From Streptomyces kaniharaensis (GTDB lineage Bacteria; Actinomycetota; Actinomycetes; Streptomycetales; Streptomycetaceae): a stretch of DNA of 64,000 nucleotides. The stretch spans positions 310,001-374,000 of the forward strand of contig NZ_WBOF01000001.1 in assembly GCF_009569385.1 (NCBI RefSeq), in the 5' to 3' direction. Both the position numbers and the translations under genes were made by a program. Shown here piece by piece: positions 1 to 8,093 of this stretch. How positions within the stretch are numbered: position 1 is the first letter of the stretch; each line of letters starts with the position of its first letter. A model generated the notes under the pieces. It ran no database searches. It saw only the letters and a list, made by a program, of their open reading frames with translations, and was not told where the DNA came from.

Positions 1-462
1 ATGCTGACCGCCTGGCTCGACTTCCACCGCAGCACGCTGGCCCTCAAGTGCGAGGGCCTCACCGACGACCAGCTGCGGCTGCGCTCCGTCCCGCCGTCCT
101 CGCTCTCGCTGCTCGGCCTCGTCCGGCACATGGCCGAGGTGGAGCGGTACTGGTTCCGGACCGTCCTGCTCGGCGAGGAGCTCACCGACGGGCTCTACTG
201 GACCAAGCAGGACCCGGACGGCGACTTCGACAACGTCGACACCGCCGACGTCGCGGCGGACTTCGCCGCCTGGCACGCCGAGATCGCGGCGGCCCGCAGC
301 GCGAGCGCCGGCCTGTCCCCGGACACGGTGGCCGAGCGGCCGCGCCGCGGACAGGAGGTGACGCTCCGCTGGATCCTCGTCCACATGATCGAGGAGTACG
401 CCCGGCACAACGGGCACGCGGATTTCCTGCGCGAACTGCTGGACGGCACGACCGGCGAGTGA
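1..462 (+). CDS. DinB/DUF664-family protein, 5' end cut by window
   Basis: The reading frame is open from the first base and gives 153 residues. The pattern of a four-helix DinB/DUF664 protein is visible: an N-terminal helix with LDFHRSTLALKCEG, then LLGLVRHMAEVERYWFR and a C-terminal LVHMIEEYARHNGHADFLRE. The conserved histidines (HMAEVE, HMIEEYARHNGHAD) are the usual metal-binding positions of the superfamily. Relatives I recall start about 15 residues earlier, so the true start probably lies left of the window and the ATG at base 1 is internal. DinB-like proteins include mycothiol/bacillithiol-dependent transferases, but the substrate here cannot be told. No partner gene is visible; the next gene, a SepF homologue, is separated by 270 bp with its own ribosome site. 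Confidence 0.8.
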   Translation: MLTAWLDFHRSTLALKCEGLTDDQLRLRSVPPSSLSLLGLVRHMAEVERYWFRTVLLGEELTDGLYWTKQDPDGDFDNVDTADVAADFAAWHAEIAAARSASAGLSPDTVAERPRRGQEVTLRWILVHMIEEYARHNGHADFLRELLDGTTGE

Positions 463-486
463 AATCGTTTCCGCGTGGTTGACAGA

Positions 487-507
487 AGGTCAATTCAGGA
501 GTGACCT
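487..507. promoter_or_regulatory. Inverted repeat in leader between DinB-like and SepF-like genes
   Basis: AGGTCA and TGACCT form a perfect 6-bp inverted repeat with a 9-bp spacer, directly after a TTGACA (479-484). The TTGACA would suit a -35 box, but no well-spaced -10 follows. The rest of 463-732 holds no gene I can support. A regulator site is possible but unproven. Confidence 0.3.
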
Positions 508-732
508 CAGCCGATATGGTCTACGCGCGCAACCGTACGCCGGCCCCCCGCGTCGATGATGGTGCCCGGGTCCGCCCGGGTTTCCGGCGCGGCACGACTC
601 GTACGGGGGTCGCGAGCGGGCACGGGACCGGTGAACAGTGCGATACTCGGACAGTTCCGACGAGTGGATGACGTGTCAAAAAGGCACGCTCACCCGGGGG
701 GACGCGACCGGGACGAGGCAGGGAGGCGCGGC

Positions 733-1125
733 ATGGGAGCACTTCGCGACGAGCACCACAACGGGTGGCTGATGCCCTCGGGGACGTACTCGGCCGCGGT
801 GTACGACGACGAGTGGGTCGAACCCGAGACGGTGTCGTCCGTCCCGGCGCCCGCGAAGATCGTCTCCCTGCGGCCGACCGGTTTCGAGGCGGCCCGCACG
901 GTCGGTGAGCACATCCGGGCCAGCACGCCGGTGGTCATGGACCTCACCGAGATGGACGAGGCCGAGGCCAAGCGCATGGTCGACTTCGCCTCCGGGCTGG
1001 TCTTCGGCACCCAGGGCGGCATCGAGCGGATCGCCCGCCGGGTGTTCCTGCTGACCCCGGCGGACGTCGAGGTCATGGTGATCGACCGCCCGCTCGACGA
1101 CACCGGCTTCTACAACCAGAGCTGA
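733..1125 (+). CDS. SepF-like cell division protein (short paralogue)
   Basis: The 130-residue product carries the SepF core: IVSLRPTGFEAARTVGEHIR, TPVVMDLTEMDEAEAKRMVDFASGLVFG, IERIARRVFLLTPADVEV and the C-terminal FYNQS tail typical of actinobacterial SepF. SepF binds FtsZ and anchors the Z-ring to the membrane during septation. This copy is shorter than canonical Streptomyces SepF (about 210 residues) and lacks the long acidic linker, so it fits the SepF-like (SflA/SflB) paralogues. The ATG at 733 is chosen because GGGAGG (721-726) lies 6 nt upstream and homology starts there; longer in-frame extensions show no family similarity. A strong terminator follows, so the gene is monocistronic. 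It is not near ftsZ, as expected for the paralogue. Confidence 0.85.
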   Translation: MGALRDEHHNGWLMPSGTYSAAVYDDEWVEPETVSSVPAPAKIVSLRPTGFEAARTVGEHIRASTPVVMDLTEMDEAEAKRMVDFASGLVFGTQGGIERIARRVFLLTPADVEVMVIDRPLDDTGFYNQS

Positions 1126-1138
1126 GAACGACCGGAGC

Positions 1139-1171
1139 ACCGGGGACGGCCAACGCCGTCCCCGGTTTTTT
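1139..1171 (+). terminator. Rho-independent terminator of the sepF-like gene
   Basis: A perfect 12-bp stem (left arm 1139-1150 ACCGGGGACGGC, right arm 1155-1166) with the loop CAAC is followed by a T-run ending at 1171. It starts 13 nt after the stop codon and is one of the few hairpins in the window with a true T-tract. Confidence 0.92.
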
Positions 1172-1222
1172 GCTGCCGTACGAGTGGAACCGGACACCTC
1201 ATCTGAGGCGATGACTCTTATT

Positions 1223-1254
1223 TTGAGACATTCATGTCTCATCCGAGCTACACT
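1223..1254 (+). promoter_or_regulatory. Promoter with palindromic operator for the tetR-MFS pair
   Basis: TGAGACA-TTCA-TGTCTCA (1224-1241) is a perfect 7-4-7 palindrome upstream of a TetR gene, the usual place for autorepression. TACACT (1249-1254) resembles a -10 box and lies 6 nt from the ATG at 1261, implying a leaderless transcript. The palindrome then overlaps the -35 region, which fits repression by occlusion. No ribosome site is present before 1261. Confidence 0.65.
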
Positions 1255-1260
1255 CGCAGC

Positions 1261-1866
1261 ATGGCCACCGATCGTGACACCGTCCTCGAAGCCGCCGTCG
1301 GCGTGCTCTCCCGCCGCCCGACCGCGCACCTGGACGAGATCGCGCGCGCCGCCGGCATCAGCCGTGCCACCCTGCACCGGCTGTTTCCCGGCCGCGACGC
1401 CCTGATCCGCGAGGTCGGCCTGCTCGGCCTGCAACGCTTCGCCGCCGCCCTGGACACCGCCACTGTCGAGGACGGCGACGCCGAGGCGGCCCTGCGCCGC
1501 CTGGTCGACGCCTCCGTCCCCGACGCCGCGCTCTGCGCCTTCCTGGCCGGCGAGAACCAGCTCTACGACGACGAGAACGTCAACGCCCTCTGGGAAGCCC
1601 AGATCGACCGGCTGCGCGCCCTGTTCCTGCGCGGCCAGCAGCAGGGCGTCTTCCGCATCGAGCTGAGCGCCGCCTGGCTGAGCGAGGCCTTCTTCGACCT
1701 GGTCGCCGGCGTCGGCTGGGCGATCCAGGACGGCCGGCTGGCCCCCCGCGACGCCGCGTTCTCGATCACCGAGCTGTTCCTCGGCGGCGCGCTGCGCCGA
1801 CCGGCGGCGAACACTCCCCCGCCCACAGCACCTTCGGCCCGCACAACGGAACCCGATACACCATGA
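1261..1866 (+). CDS. TetR-family transcriptional regulator
   Basis: The 201-residue protein has an N-terminal TetR helix-turn-helix (residues about 5-50: AAVGVLSRRPTAHLDEIARA, AAGISRATLHRLFPGRDALI) and a helical ligand-binding domain. It probably represses itself and the efflux gene downstream, releasing the operator at 1224-1241 when ligand binds. The ATG at 1261 is preferred over one at 1234 because the latter lies inside the palindrome and adds non-homologous residues; the -10-like box 6 nt before 1261 suggests leaderless translation. The stop codon overlaps the MFS start (ATGA, 1863-1866), so the two genes are translationally coupled. The ligand is unknown. Confidence 0.88.
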   Translation: MATDRDTVLEAAVGVLSRRPTAHLDEIARAAGISRATLHRLFPGRDALIREVGLLGLQRFAAALDTATVEDGDAEAALRRLVDASVPDAALCAFLAGENQLYDDENVNALWEAQIDRLRALFLRGQQQGVFRIELSAAWLSEAFFDLVAGVGWAIQDGRLAPRDAAFSITELFLGGALRRPAANTPPPTAPSARTTEPDTP

Positions 1867-3419
1867 GCACCACCCCCCTGATCGACCCCCGCCGGCGCTG
1901 GAGCGGCCTCGCCGTCCTCGTCCTCGCCGTCACCCTGGTCGCCGTCGACGCGACCGTCCTGTCCCTGGCCCTCCCGTCCATCAGCGAGACGCTGCGCCCC
2001 AGCGGCACCCAGCTGCTCTGGATCGGCGACGTCTACTCGTTCGTGCTGGCCGGCCTGCTGGTCAGCATGGGCTCGCTGAGCGACCGGATCGGCCGCAGGA
2101 AGCTGCTGCTGGCCGGCTCCAGCGCGTTCGGCGCCGCCTCGCTGCTCGCCGCGTACGCCCCCGGGCCGGGCTGGCTGATCACGGCCCGCGCGCTGCTCGG
2201 CGTGGCCGGGGCGACGATCATGCCGGCCACCCTGTCGCTGATCCGCGGCCTCTTCCCGGACGACCGGGAGCGGGCCACCGCGATAGGCATCTGGGGGGCC
2301 GCCGCGACCGCGGGCGCCGCGCTCGGCCCGGTGGTCGGCGGGGTCCTGCTGGAGCACTTCTGGTGGGGCTCGGTGTTCCTGCTGAACATCCCGGTGCTGC
2401 TTCTGCTGCTGGCGCTCGGCGGGTGGCTGCTGCCCGAGTCGAAGGACCCGAAGCCGGGCCGCTGGGACGCGCAGAGCGCCGCCCTGTCACTGGCCGGTGT
2501 GATCGGCGTGGTCTACGCGATCAAGGAGGCCGCCGCGCACGGCGTGGCCCGCTGGGACGTGCTGCTCACGGCCGCCGTGGGCGTCGCGGCGCTGACCGTC
2601 TTCGTCCGCCGCCAGCTGCGGCTGGACACCCCGCTGCTCGACGTCCGGCTGTTCCGCGACCGGCGGTTCACCGCCGCCGTGCTGGCCTCGCTGATCGCGC
2701 TGGTCGGCCTGTCCGGCGTGCTCTTCGTGACCTCGCAGTACCTCCAGCTCGTCCGCGACTACGAGCCGCTCAAGGCGGGCCTGGCCGAACTGCCGGGCTT
2801 CGTCGGCGCGGTGGCGGGCGGTCTGCTGACCGCCCGGCTGGTCCGGCGCACCGGCGCCCGGGCGGCGCTGACGTTCTGCCTGCTGGCGATGGGCCTCGGC
2901 GTCGGCCTGCTCGGCTGGCTCCGGCAGGACACCGCCTACCTGCTGCCGGCCGCCGCGTTCCTGCTGGTCGGGACGGCCGAGGGCGTGGTCTACACGCTCG
3001 GCGCCGACCTCGTGCTGAGCGCCGCGCCCGCCGACCGGGCCGGCGCCGCCTCGGCCGTGTCGGAGACGGCCTACGAGCTGGGCACCGCGCTCGGCATCGC
3101 GCTGGTCGGGTCGGTGGTCGGGTCGTTGTACGCGAGCGGGCTGTCCGTCCCGGTCGGGACGGATCCGGCCTCGGCCGCCCGGGCGGTCGAGTCGCTGGGC
3201 GGTGCCGTCGAGACGGCGCACGGGCTGCCGCCGGCGCTCGCCGAGCCGCTGCTGGCGAGCGCGAAGGAGTCCTTCGTGCACGGCGTGAACGTGGCCGGGC
3301 TGCTGGCCGCCGCGCTGCTGATCGGCGCCGCGGCGATGGCCTGGCGGCTGCTGCGCGGGCTGTCCGCCCCGGCCGCCGCACCCGTGCGGCAGCCGGCCCG
3401 CGAGAAGGTGGACGCGTAA
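1863..3419 (+). CDS. MFS multidrug transporter, DHA2 (EmrB/QacA) type
   Basis: The 518-residue protein is strongly hydrophobic with about 14 predicted membrane segments. It shows the DHA2 signatures: a first helix with VAVDATVLSLALPSI, motif A GSLSDRIGRRKLLLAG, and motif C-like GAALGPVVGGVLLE. Such transporters export drugs or metabolites by proton antiport across the cytoplasmic membrane. The start overlaps the tetR stop by 4 nt, making a regulator-efflux pair whose repressor probably senses the exported compound. The family also includes exporters of self-made antibiotics, and the small biosynthetic run starting at 4254 is close enough for that to be worth testing, although a MarR gene on the other strand lies between. 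Confidence 0.9.
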   Translation: MSTTPLIDPRRRWSGLAVLVLAVTLVAVDATVLSLALPSISETLRPSGTQLLWIGDVYSFVLAGLLVSMGSLSDRIGRRKLLLAGSSAFGAASLLAAYAPGPGWLITARALLGVAGATIMPATLSLIRGLFPDDRERATAIGIWGAAATAGAALGPVVGGVLLEHFWWGSVFLLNIPVLLLLLALGGWLLPESKDPKPGRWDAQSAALSLAGVIGVVYAIKEAAAHGVARWDVLLTAAVGVAALTVFVRRQLRLDTPLLDVRLFRDRRFTAAVLASLIALVGLSGVLFVTSQYLQLVRDYEPLKAGLAELPGFVGAVAGGLLTARLVRRTGARAALTFCLLAMGLGVGLLGWLRQDTAYLLPAAAFLLVGTAEGVVYTLGADLVLSAAPADRAGAASAVSETAYELGTALGIALVGSVVGSLYASGLSVPVGTDPASAARAVESLGGAVETAHGLPPALAEPLLASAKESFVHGVNVAGLLAAALLIGAAAMAWRLLRGLSAPAAAPVRQPAREKVDA

Positions 3420-3430
3420 CCGGGCCCTGC

Positions 3431-3482
3431 CCGACACGAAAATCCGACACGAAAGTCCGATGAGACAGTCCGATACGAAAGG
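3431..3482 (+). repeat. Four tandem 13-bp imperfect repeats after the MFS gene
   Basis: Four head-to-tail units, CCGACACGAAAAT, CCGACACGAAAGT, CCGATGAGACAGT and CCGATACGAAAGG, fill 3431-3482 exactly, between the convergent MFS and MarR genes. The third unit is the most diverged. They are AT-richer than the surroundings and form no hairpin; the function is unknown. Confidence 0.85.
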
Positions 3483-3527
3483 ACCCGCCCCGCCGAGGCC
3501 CCGCGCCGGTGGGGCGAGCGCCGCCGG

Positions 3528-4037
3528 TCAGTCCCGGATCAGGACGCCTTCCTCCACCGCGGCCAGCGCGGCGCGCAGCAGCTCGCTGATCAGGCGGGCG
3601 GTCTGGTCGGGGATGCGGGCGACCAGGCGGGCGTGCGCCTCGGTCACCTTGATGACGGCCTCCTCGGCGATCCGGATGCCGTCCGGGGTCAGCTTGACGA
3701 AGCTGCTCCGGCCGTCCTTGGGGTCCGCCTCGCGGACCAGGTAGCCGGCCTCGACGAGCCGTTTCACGACGTTGCTGGTGCCGCCCGAGGACAGCAGCAG
3801 GGACTGGGACAGATCGGTCGGCGTGAGCCGGTGCGGCTCACCGATGCGTCTGAGTGTCGCAAGGACGCCGTAGTCGGCCTCGGTGAGACCGAGGCGTTCC
3901 AGTTCCTCGATGGTGAGGACCTGGAAGGCCGCGGCGAGGAGGGACGTCCGCTTGCTCAGCTCCAGCGGCAGTCCGGCGATCTCCGGCAGTTCCTTGCGCC
4001 AGGCCGTGATGATCTCGTCGACGTGATCATGTTTCAC
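3528..4037 (-). CDS. MarR-family transcriptional regulator
   Basis: The 169-residue product has the winged-helix MarR fold: LTPTDLSQSLLLSSGGTSNVVKRLVEAGYLVREADPKD with the wing DPKDGRSSFVKLTPDG, followed by a C-terminal dimerisation helix. The GTG at 4037 is chosen because AGGAAAGG lies 9 nt upstream; an upstream extension to 4085 lacks both homology and a ribosome site. The gene is divergent from a WrbA-like flavoprotein gene with palindromes between them, so it probably controls that gene and perhaps the run behind it. MarR proteins often sense phenolics, quinones or oxidants, which fits a quinone-reductase neighbour. The C-terminal region has no cysteines, so OhrR-type thiol sensing is unlikely. 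Confidence 0.87.
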   Translation of the reverse strand: MKHDHVDEIITAWRKELPEIAGLPLELSKRTSLLAAAFQVLTIEELERLGLTEADYGVLATLRRIGEPHRLTPTDLSQSLLLSSGGTSNVVKRLVEAGYLVREADPKDGRSSFVKLTPDGIRIAEEAVIKVTEAHARLVARIPDQTARLISELLRAALAAVEEGVLIRD

Positions 4038-4253
4038 TGGCCGATACCTTTCCTGGTTGCTAGCTTCAGGGTAGAGCCTGAGCACGGCAGGTGATGTCGC
4101 TCAAGGAGTCCGGCGCCCGTTTTGTGCTCGGCTTGGTTCTTACCTGTTACCTCTTGTCACCCCTTGCAACACGCACAGTGCCTCACCTAGCATCTTCCTC
4201 GCACGAAATCTTTCGGTAAAGCTTTAGGGCAAGACAGTTCCTCTGGAGGATCC
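4038..4253. promoter_or_regulatory. Divergent control region between marR and wrbA-like genes
   Basis: For the + strand, TTGCAA (4164-4169) and TAGCAT (4188-4193), 18 bp apart, make a good promoter. TAAAGCTTTA (4217-4226) is a perfect 10-bp palindrome just downstream and could be a MarR operator. TCAGG-GTAGAG-CCTGA (4066-4081) is a second inverted repeat close to the marR start. GGAGGA (4245-4250) is the ribosome site of the gene at 4254. Which palindrome binds the regulator is inference. Confidence 0.55.
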
Positions 4254-4859
4254 ATGCAGGTTCGTATCGCCGTCGCCTACCACAGCGGCTACGGCCACAC
4301 TGCCAAGCAGGCCGAGGCGGTGGCCGCCGGCGCGGGCAAGGTCGCCGACACCGAGGTCTCGCTCGTCTCCGTGGCCGAGCTCAACGACGAACTGTGGGCC
4401 ACCCTCGCCGAGGCCGACGCCATCGTCTTCGGCTCGCCGACCTACATGGGCGGCAGCAGCGCCGCCTTCCGTGCTTTCGTCGAGGCGACCAGCGGCGTGT
4501 GGCAGCAGCAGCAGTGGAAGGACAAGATCGCCGCCGGCTTCACCAACAGCGGCAGCATGTCCGGCGACAAGCTGCACACCCTGGTCAACATGGCCCTGGT
4601 CGCCGCCCAGCACGGCATGATCTGGGTCGGCCTGTCCGAGTTCAGCGGCTGGAACTCCTCGACCGGCACGCCCGAGGACGTCAACCGCCTCGGCGGCTGG
4701 CTGGGCGCGATGGCCCAGTCCAACGTCGACGCGTCCCCCGAGGAGGCGCCCGGCGACGCCGACCTGCGCACCGCCGAGGTGCTCGGCCGCCGGGTCGCCG
4801 AGGTGGCCCACGTGCACGCCCTCGGCCGCGCCGCCAAGCCGGAAGCCGCAAACGCCTGA
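4254..4859 (+). CDS. WrbA-type NAD(P)H:quinone oxidoreductase (flavodoxin fold)
   Basis: The 201-residue protein begins with a flavodoxin beta strand and FMN phosphate loop (RIAVAYHSGYGHTAKQAEAV) and contains the second FMN loop (FGSPTYMGGSSAAFRAFVE) and GFTNSGSMSGDKLHTLVNM, all typical of the WrbA/NQO family. These enzymes transfer two electrons from NAD(P)H to quinones and limit redox cycling. The gene has its own promoter region and is the first of nine genes on this strand; the next start is only 39 bp after its stop. In the cluster it may reduce or protect a quinone or phenolic intermediate, but a general stress role under the divergent MarR is equally possible. The true WrbA insertion segment is only partly evident. 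Confidence 0.82.
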   Translation: MQVRIAVAYHSGYGHTAKQAEAVAAGAGKVADTEVSLVSVAELNDELWATLAEADAIVFGSPTYMGGSSAAFRAFVEATSGVWQQQQWKDKIAAGFTNSGSMSGDKLHTLVNMALVAAQHGMIWVGLSEFSGWNSSTGTPEDVNRLGGWLGAMAQSNVDASPEEAPGDADLRTAEVLGRRVAEVAHVHALGRAAKPEAANA

Positions 4860-4898
4860 CAACCCGGCAGGACCTAGGCAGGGGGAGGGCCCGGAACC

Positions 4899-6314
4899 AT
4901 GGACATGCGCGACCTCTGGCGCCTCGACGGCCACGACCAGGCCGAACTGGTGCGCACCGGACAGCTGACACCGCTCGACCTGGTCGAGGCTGCCATCACC
5001 CGCATCGAGGCGTCCCGGCCCGAACTGGGCGCCGTGCCGATCACCTGCTTCGACCGGGCGATCGAGGAGGCCAAGGCCGCCGACACCCGGCCCGGGGGGA
5101 ACGGCTCACCCCTGAGCGCCGTTCCGTTCCTGCTCAAGGACCTCGGGCCGGGCTGTGCGGGGCTGGCGGCCACCGCGGGATCGGCGTTACTCGCCGGGAA
5201 CGTGCAGAAGCACGACAGCACCCTCGCCCGGCGCTTCCAGGCCGGCGGGCTGCGGATCCTCGGCAAGAGCGCCACCGCCGAGTTCGGCGTCCTGCCGACC
5301 ACGGAGCCCGCGCACTACGGCCCCACCCGCAACCCGTGGGCCCGGGACCGCAGCGCGGGCGGCTCCAGCGGAGGCGCGGCGGCCGCGGTCGCCGCGGGCC
5401 TCGTGCCCCTGGCGCACGCCAACGACGCCGGGGGCTCCATCCGCATTCCGGCCTCCTGCTGCGGCGTCTTCGGGCTCAAGCCCACCCGGGCCCGCACCCC
5501 GATGGGCCCCGACGTGGGCGACCTGATGAACGGTCTGGCCGCCGAACACGTCGTCAGCCGCAGCGTGCGCGACAGCGCCGCCGCGCTCGACCTCGTCGCC
5601 GGCCCTGACACCGGAGACCCGTACTGGGCCCCGCCCGTCGACGGGACGTTCCTGGACGCGGTCCTCGCGCCCGCCGAACGCCCGCTGCGGATCGCGTTCA
5701 CCACCCGCACCGGGATGACCGACCTCGACGCCGAGTGCGTCCGGGCCGTCACCGAGGCGGCGCGGCTGTGCGAGGAGCTCGGCCACGAGGTGGTCGAGGA
5801 CGCGCCCGCGATCGGCATCGCCGACGTGGCCGCCGAGTTCCTCACCGTCTGGGCCGCCGGCGTCTCGTCCGCCGTCACCGCCCAGGCCTTCGTCGCGGGC
5901 CGGACCCCCCACCCCGGGCTCCTCGAACCCCTCACCTGGTGGCTGTACGAGCAGGGCAAGGCGGTGAGCGCCGCCGAGTACCTGCTCACCATCACGCGCC
6001 TGCAGCGCGCGGCACGGGCGCTGGCCTCCTTCCACGAGCGCCACGACGTCCTGCTCTCCGCGGTGACCGCCGAGCCTGCGCCTCTGCTCGGCACCTTCCA
6101 CCACGGCAGCCCCCAGCAGCAGTTGGACCGGGCCCTGGCCTTCGCCTACGAGACGCCACTGGCCAACCTCAGCGGCCAGCCCGCCATGTCCGTCCCCCTG
6201 CACAGGACGGCCGACGGGATCCCCGTCGGCGTGCAGTTCACCGGGCGCTTCGGCGAGGAGCGGACGCTCCTGTCGCTCGCGGCTCAGCTGGAAGCCGCCC
6301 GCCCCTGGGCCTGA
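4899..6314 (+). CDS. Amidase (amidase signature family)
   Basis: The 471-residue protein has the full amidase-signature core. Lys80 in PFLLKDLG, the Gly/Ser-rich [18 protein letters not shown] (about 153-170) with the cis-Ser, and the nucleophile Ser180 in [12 protein letters not shown] form the Ser-cisSer-Lys triad. Members hydrolyse amides, aryl acylamides, carbamates or esters, and a few act in biosynthesis, including transfers in reverse. A leader with AGGGGGAGGG stands before the ATG at 4899. It follows the WrbA-like gene by 39 bp and precedes a methyltransferase after a 92-bp gap holding a hairpin. In context it could release or mature an amide formed by the AMP-ligase/acyltransferase pair downstream. 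It is unlikely to be GatA because no gatB/gatC is present. Confidence 0.88.
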   Translation: MDMRDLWRLDGHDQAELVRTGQLTPLDLVEAAITRIEASRPELGAVPITCFDRAIEEAKAADTRPGGNGSPLSAVPFLLKDLGPGCAGLAATAGSALLAGNVQKHDSTLARRFQAGGLRILGKSATAEFGVLPTTEPAHYGPTRNPWARDRSAGGSSGGAAAAVAAGLVPLAHANDAGGSIRIPASCCGVFGLKPTRARTPMGPDVGDLMNGLAAEHVVSRSVRDSAAALDLVAGPDTGDPYWAPPVDGTFLDAVLAPAERPLRIAFTTRTGMTDLDAECVRAVTEAARLCEELGHEVVEDAPAIGIADVAAEFLTVWAAGVSSAVTAQAFVAGRTPHPGLLEPLTWWLYEQGKAVSAAEYLLTITRLQRAARALASFHERHDVLLSAVTAEPAPLLGTFHHGSPQQQLDRALAFAYETPLANLSGQPAMSVPLHRTADGIPVGVQFTGRFGEERTLLSLAAQLEAARPWA

Positions 6315-6326
6315 GGGCGCTCGCCC

Positions 6327-6352
6327 GGCCGTCGGCGAAGTCGCCAACGGCC
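6327..6352 (+). terminator. Hairpin between amidase and methyltransferase genes
   Basis: GGCCGT-C-GGCGA and TCGCC-A-ACGGCC pair as a stem with one internal mismatch, 12 nt after the amidase stop. There is no T-run, so it may only attenuate or protect an mRNA end. It could separate the first two genes of the cluster from the rest. Confidence 0.4.
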
Positions 6353-6406
6353 CGGCCGCGCCTGCCCGTTCACTTCACACCGACAGCACACGACAAGGGA
6401 TGCAGC

Positions 6407-7408
6407 ATGTTCAACACGACGACCGACGCCGAGCTCGAAGGCAACCCGATCGACGACGTGATCGGCGGCTCGATCAAGTACGCGGCGATGACCGCCGCCG
6501 CCAAGCTCGGCATCTTCCGGGCGCTGGAGGAGGGGCCGAAGAGCCTCGCCGACCTCGCCACCGCGATCGGCGCCAGCGAGTCGGGCACCCAGGCCGTCGC
6601 CGACGTCGTGGCGGTGCTCGGCTGGCTGGAGTACCAGGACGGCGTCTACGCCAACGGGCCGCTCGCCAAGCGCTGGCTCGTCTCCGGCAGCGAGCTGGAC
6701 TTCACCCCGGCACTGCTGTGGGCCTACGAGCTCATCAACGTCCTGTGGGACCTGCCCCAGGCCGTGCGCGACGGCAAGCCGGCGCAGTCCCTGTGGGAGC
6801 GCTGGGCCGACAAGCCCGAGGCCGGCCGCGACTTCTCCCAGTACATGAAGGTCAAGTCGCGCCTGACCGTCCCGGCGATCGTGGACGCCGTCCCGGTGCC
6901 CGAGGGCGCCAAGCGCCTGCTCGACCTCGGCGGTTCGCACGGCCTGCACTCCTCGGCCTTCTGCCACCGCTACCCCGAGCTGACCGCCACCATCCTCGAC
7001 CTGCCCGAGGCGCTCGCCGGCACCGGCGCCGCCATCGAGGCCGAGGGCCTGACCGACCGGATCGAGCTGCGCCGCGGCAGCTTCCTCACCGACGACCTCG
7101 GCGAGGGCTACGACCTGGTCCTGCTGTTCGAGATCGTCCACAACCACCCGGACGCCACCAACCGCGACCTCGTCGCCCGCGCCGCCAAGGCGCTGCGCCC
7201 CGGCGGCAAGATCGTCATCCTGGAGGACGTGCGCGGCGACGAACTCGACGCCCACAACACGGCGTTCAGCCTCGCGATGTACGCCTGCTCGGGCGACCGC
7301 ACCTACAGCCTGCCGGAGATCACCTCCTGGCTCGACGGCGCCGGCATGGCCTCCGTGGAGACCATCAAGCTGCCCTCGTCCGTCTCGCTGGTCATCGGCA
7401 CCAAGTAG
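6407..7408 (+). CDS. SAM-dependent O-methyltransferase (plant-OMT/Methyltransf_2 type)
   Basis: The 333-residue protein has an N-terminal winged-helix dimerisation domain (about 15-95) and a C-terminal class I methyltransferase domain. The SAM motif LLDLGGSHG is at 171-179, the acidic ILDLPE about 196-201, and LLFEIVHNHPD (239-249) carries the His expected as general base. Antibiotic-pathway enzymes that methylate phenols or carboxylates use this architecture. The ATG at 6407 follows an AAGGGA element; longer upstream extensions are non-homologous. It lies between the amidase and the thermostable-hemolysin-family gene (37 bp to the latter's start). The methyl acceptor is unknown; a second, unrelated methyltransferase at 10596 implies at least two methylations or one plus a handover. 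Confidence 0.87.
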   Translation: MFNTTTDAELEGNPIDDVIGGSIKYAAMTAAAKLGIFRALEEGPKSLADLATAIGASESGTQAVADVVAVLGWLEYQDGVYANGPLAKRWLVSGSELDFTPALLWAYELINVLWDLPQAVRDGKPAQSLWERWADKPEAGRDFSQYMKVKSRLTVPAIVDAVPVPEGAKRLLDLGGSHGLHSSAFCHRYPELTATILDLPEALAGTGAAIEAEGLTDRIELRRGSFLTDDLGEGYDLVLLFEIVHNHPDATNRDLVARAAKALRPGGKIVILEDVRGDELDAHNTAFSLAMYACSGDRTYSLPEITSWLDGAGMASVETIKLPSSVSLVIGTK

Positions 7409-7445
7409 TCCGGGCGCCCGGATGACCAGGGGGGACGAACACGCC

Positions 7446-8093
7446 ATGCAGATCGGCATAGCGGAACGAACGAGCACGCTCTGGCACGACGCCGTGGACC
7501 TGGCCAGCGAGGTCTACGCGACGCAGTACGGGGCCCGGGTCCGGCCGTCGCCAGAGTCCTTCATCGTCGCGCAGACCGACGAGGGCTCCGGACCGACGGT
7601 ACTGGCCTGCGCCGGACTGACCTTCGGCGCCACCGAACCGCTCTTCTCGGAGCGGTACCTGGCCGGCAGCCTGGAGGAGGAGATCGAGCGGGCCCTCGGG
7701 GTGACCGTGGACCGCGGCGGCGTGGTGGAGGTCGGATCGCTCGCGACCCGCGAGCGCACGGTCGGACTCGAGGTCATCCGGGCCACCCCGATCATCGCGT
7801 GGTGCCTGGGGATGCAGTTCATCCTCGCCACCGCGACCAAGCCGCTGATCAAGCGGCTGGAGCAGACCGGGATCGGGTTCGTCCCACTCGGGCCCGCCGA
7901 CCCGGCCCGGCTCGGCTCCGACGAGGAGGTCGAGCGCTGGGGCAGCTACTACGAGCAGGAGCCGGAGGTCGGCGTCATCCCGCTCAACGCGCTGGAGCGC
8001 CTGTTCACGGACGCCACCGGGCGCTACTCGATGGCCGGGGTGGCGTTCACCGTCAAGTCCGACCGGAAGGTGGCGACGTATGCGGGTCATTGA
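7446..8093 (+). CDS. Thermostable-hemolysin-family protein (T_hemolysin, PF12261-like)
   Basis: The 215-residue protein shows the family pattern I recall for T_hemolysin: VYATQYGARV, VLACAGLTFGATEPLFSERY, EVGSLATRERT, MQFILATATKPLIKRLEQTG, FVPLGPADPARLGSD and WGSYYEQEPEVGVIPL. Despite the name, most members lie beside AMP-binding genes and look like GNAT or autoinducer-synthase-fold acyltransferases; that view is inference. The ATG at 7446 follows AGGGGGGA by about 11 nt; an ATG at 7422 is an alternative. Its last 14 bp overlap the start of the AMP-ligase gene at 8080, so the two are almost certainly co-translated and probably act together, the ligase activating an acid and this protein transferring it. 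No signal peptide or membrane segment supports a secreted toxin role. Confidence 0.75.
   Translation: MQIGIAERTSTLWHDAVDLASEVYATQYGARVRPSPESFIVAQTDEGSGPTVLACAGLTFGATEPLFSERYLAGSLEEEIERALGVTVDRGGVVEVGSLATRERTVGLEVIRATPIIAWCLGMQFILATATKPLIKRLEQTGIGFVPLGPADPARLGSDEEVERWGSYYEQEPEVGVIPLNALERLFTDATGRYSMAGVAFTVKSDRKVATYAGH

Noticed and set aside
3431..3482. CRISPR array
   Set aside because: Units are 13 bp with no spacers and there is no cas gene nearby.
7446..8093. Secreted haemolysin
   Set aside because: The family name suggests it, but there is no signal peptide, no amphipathic pore segment and the gene overlaps a ligase gene.
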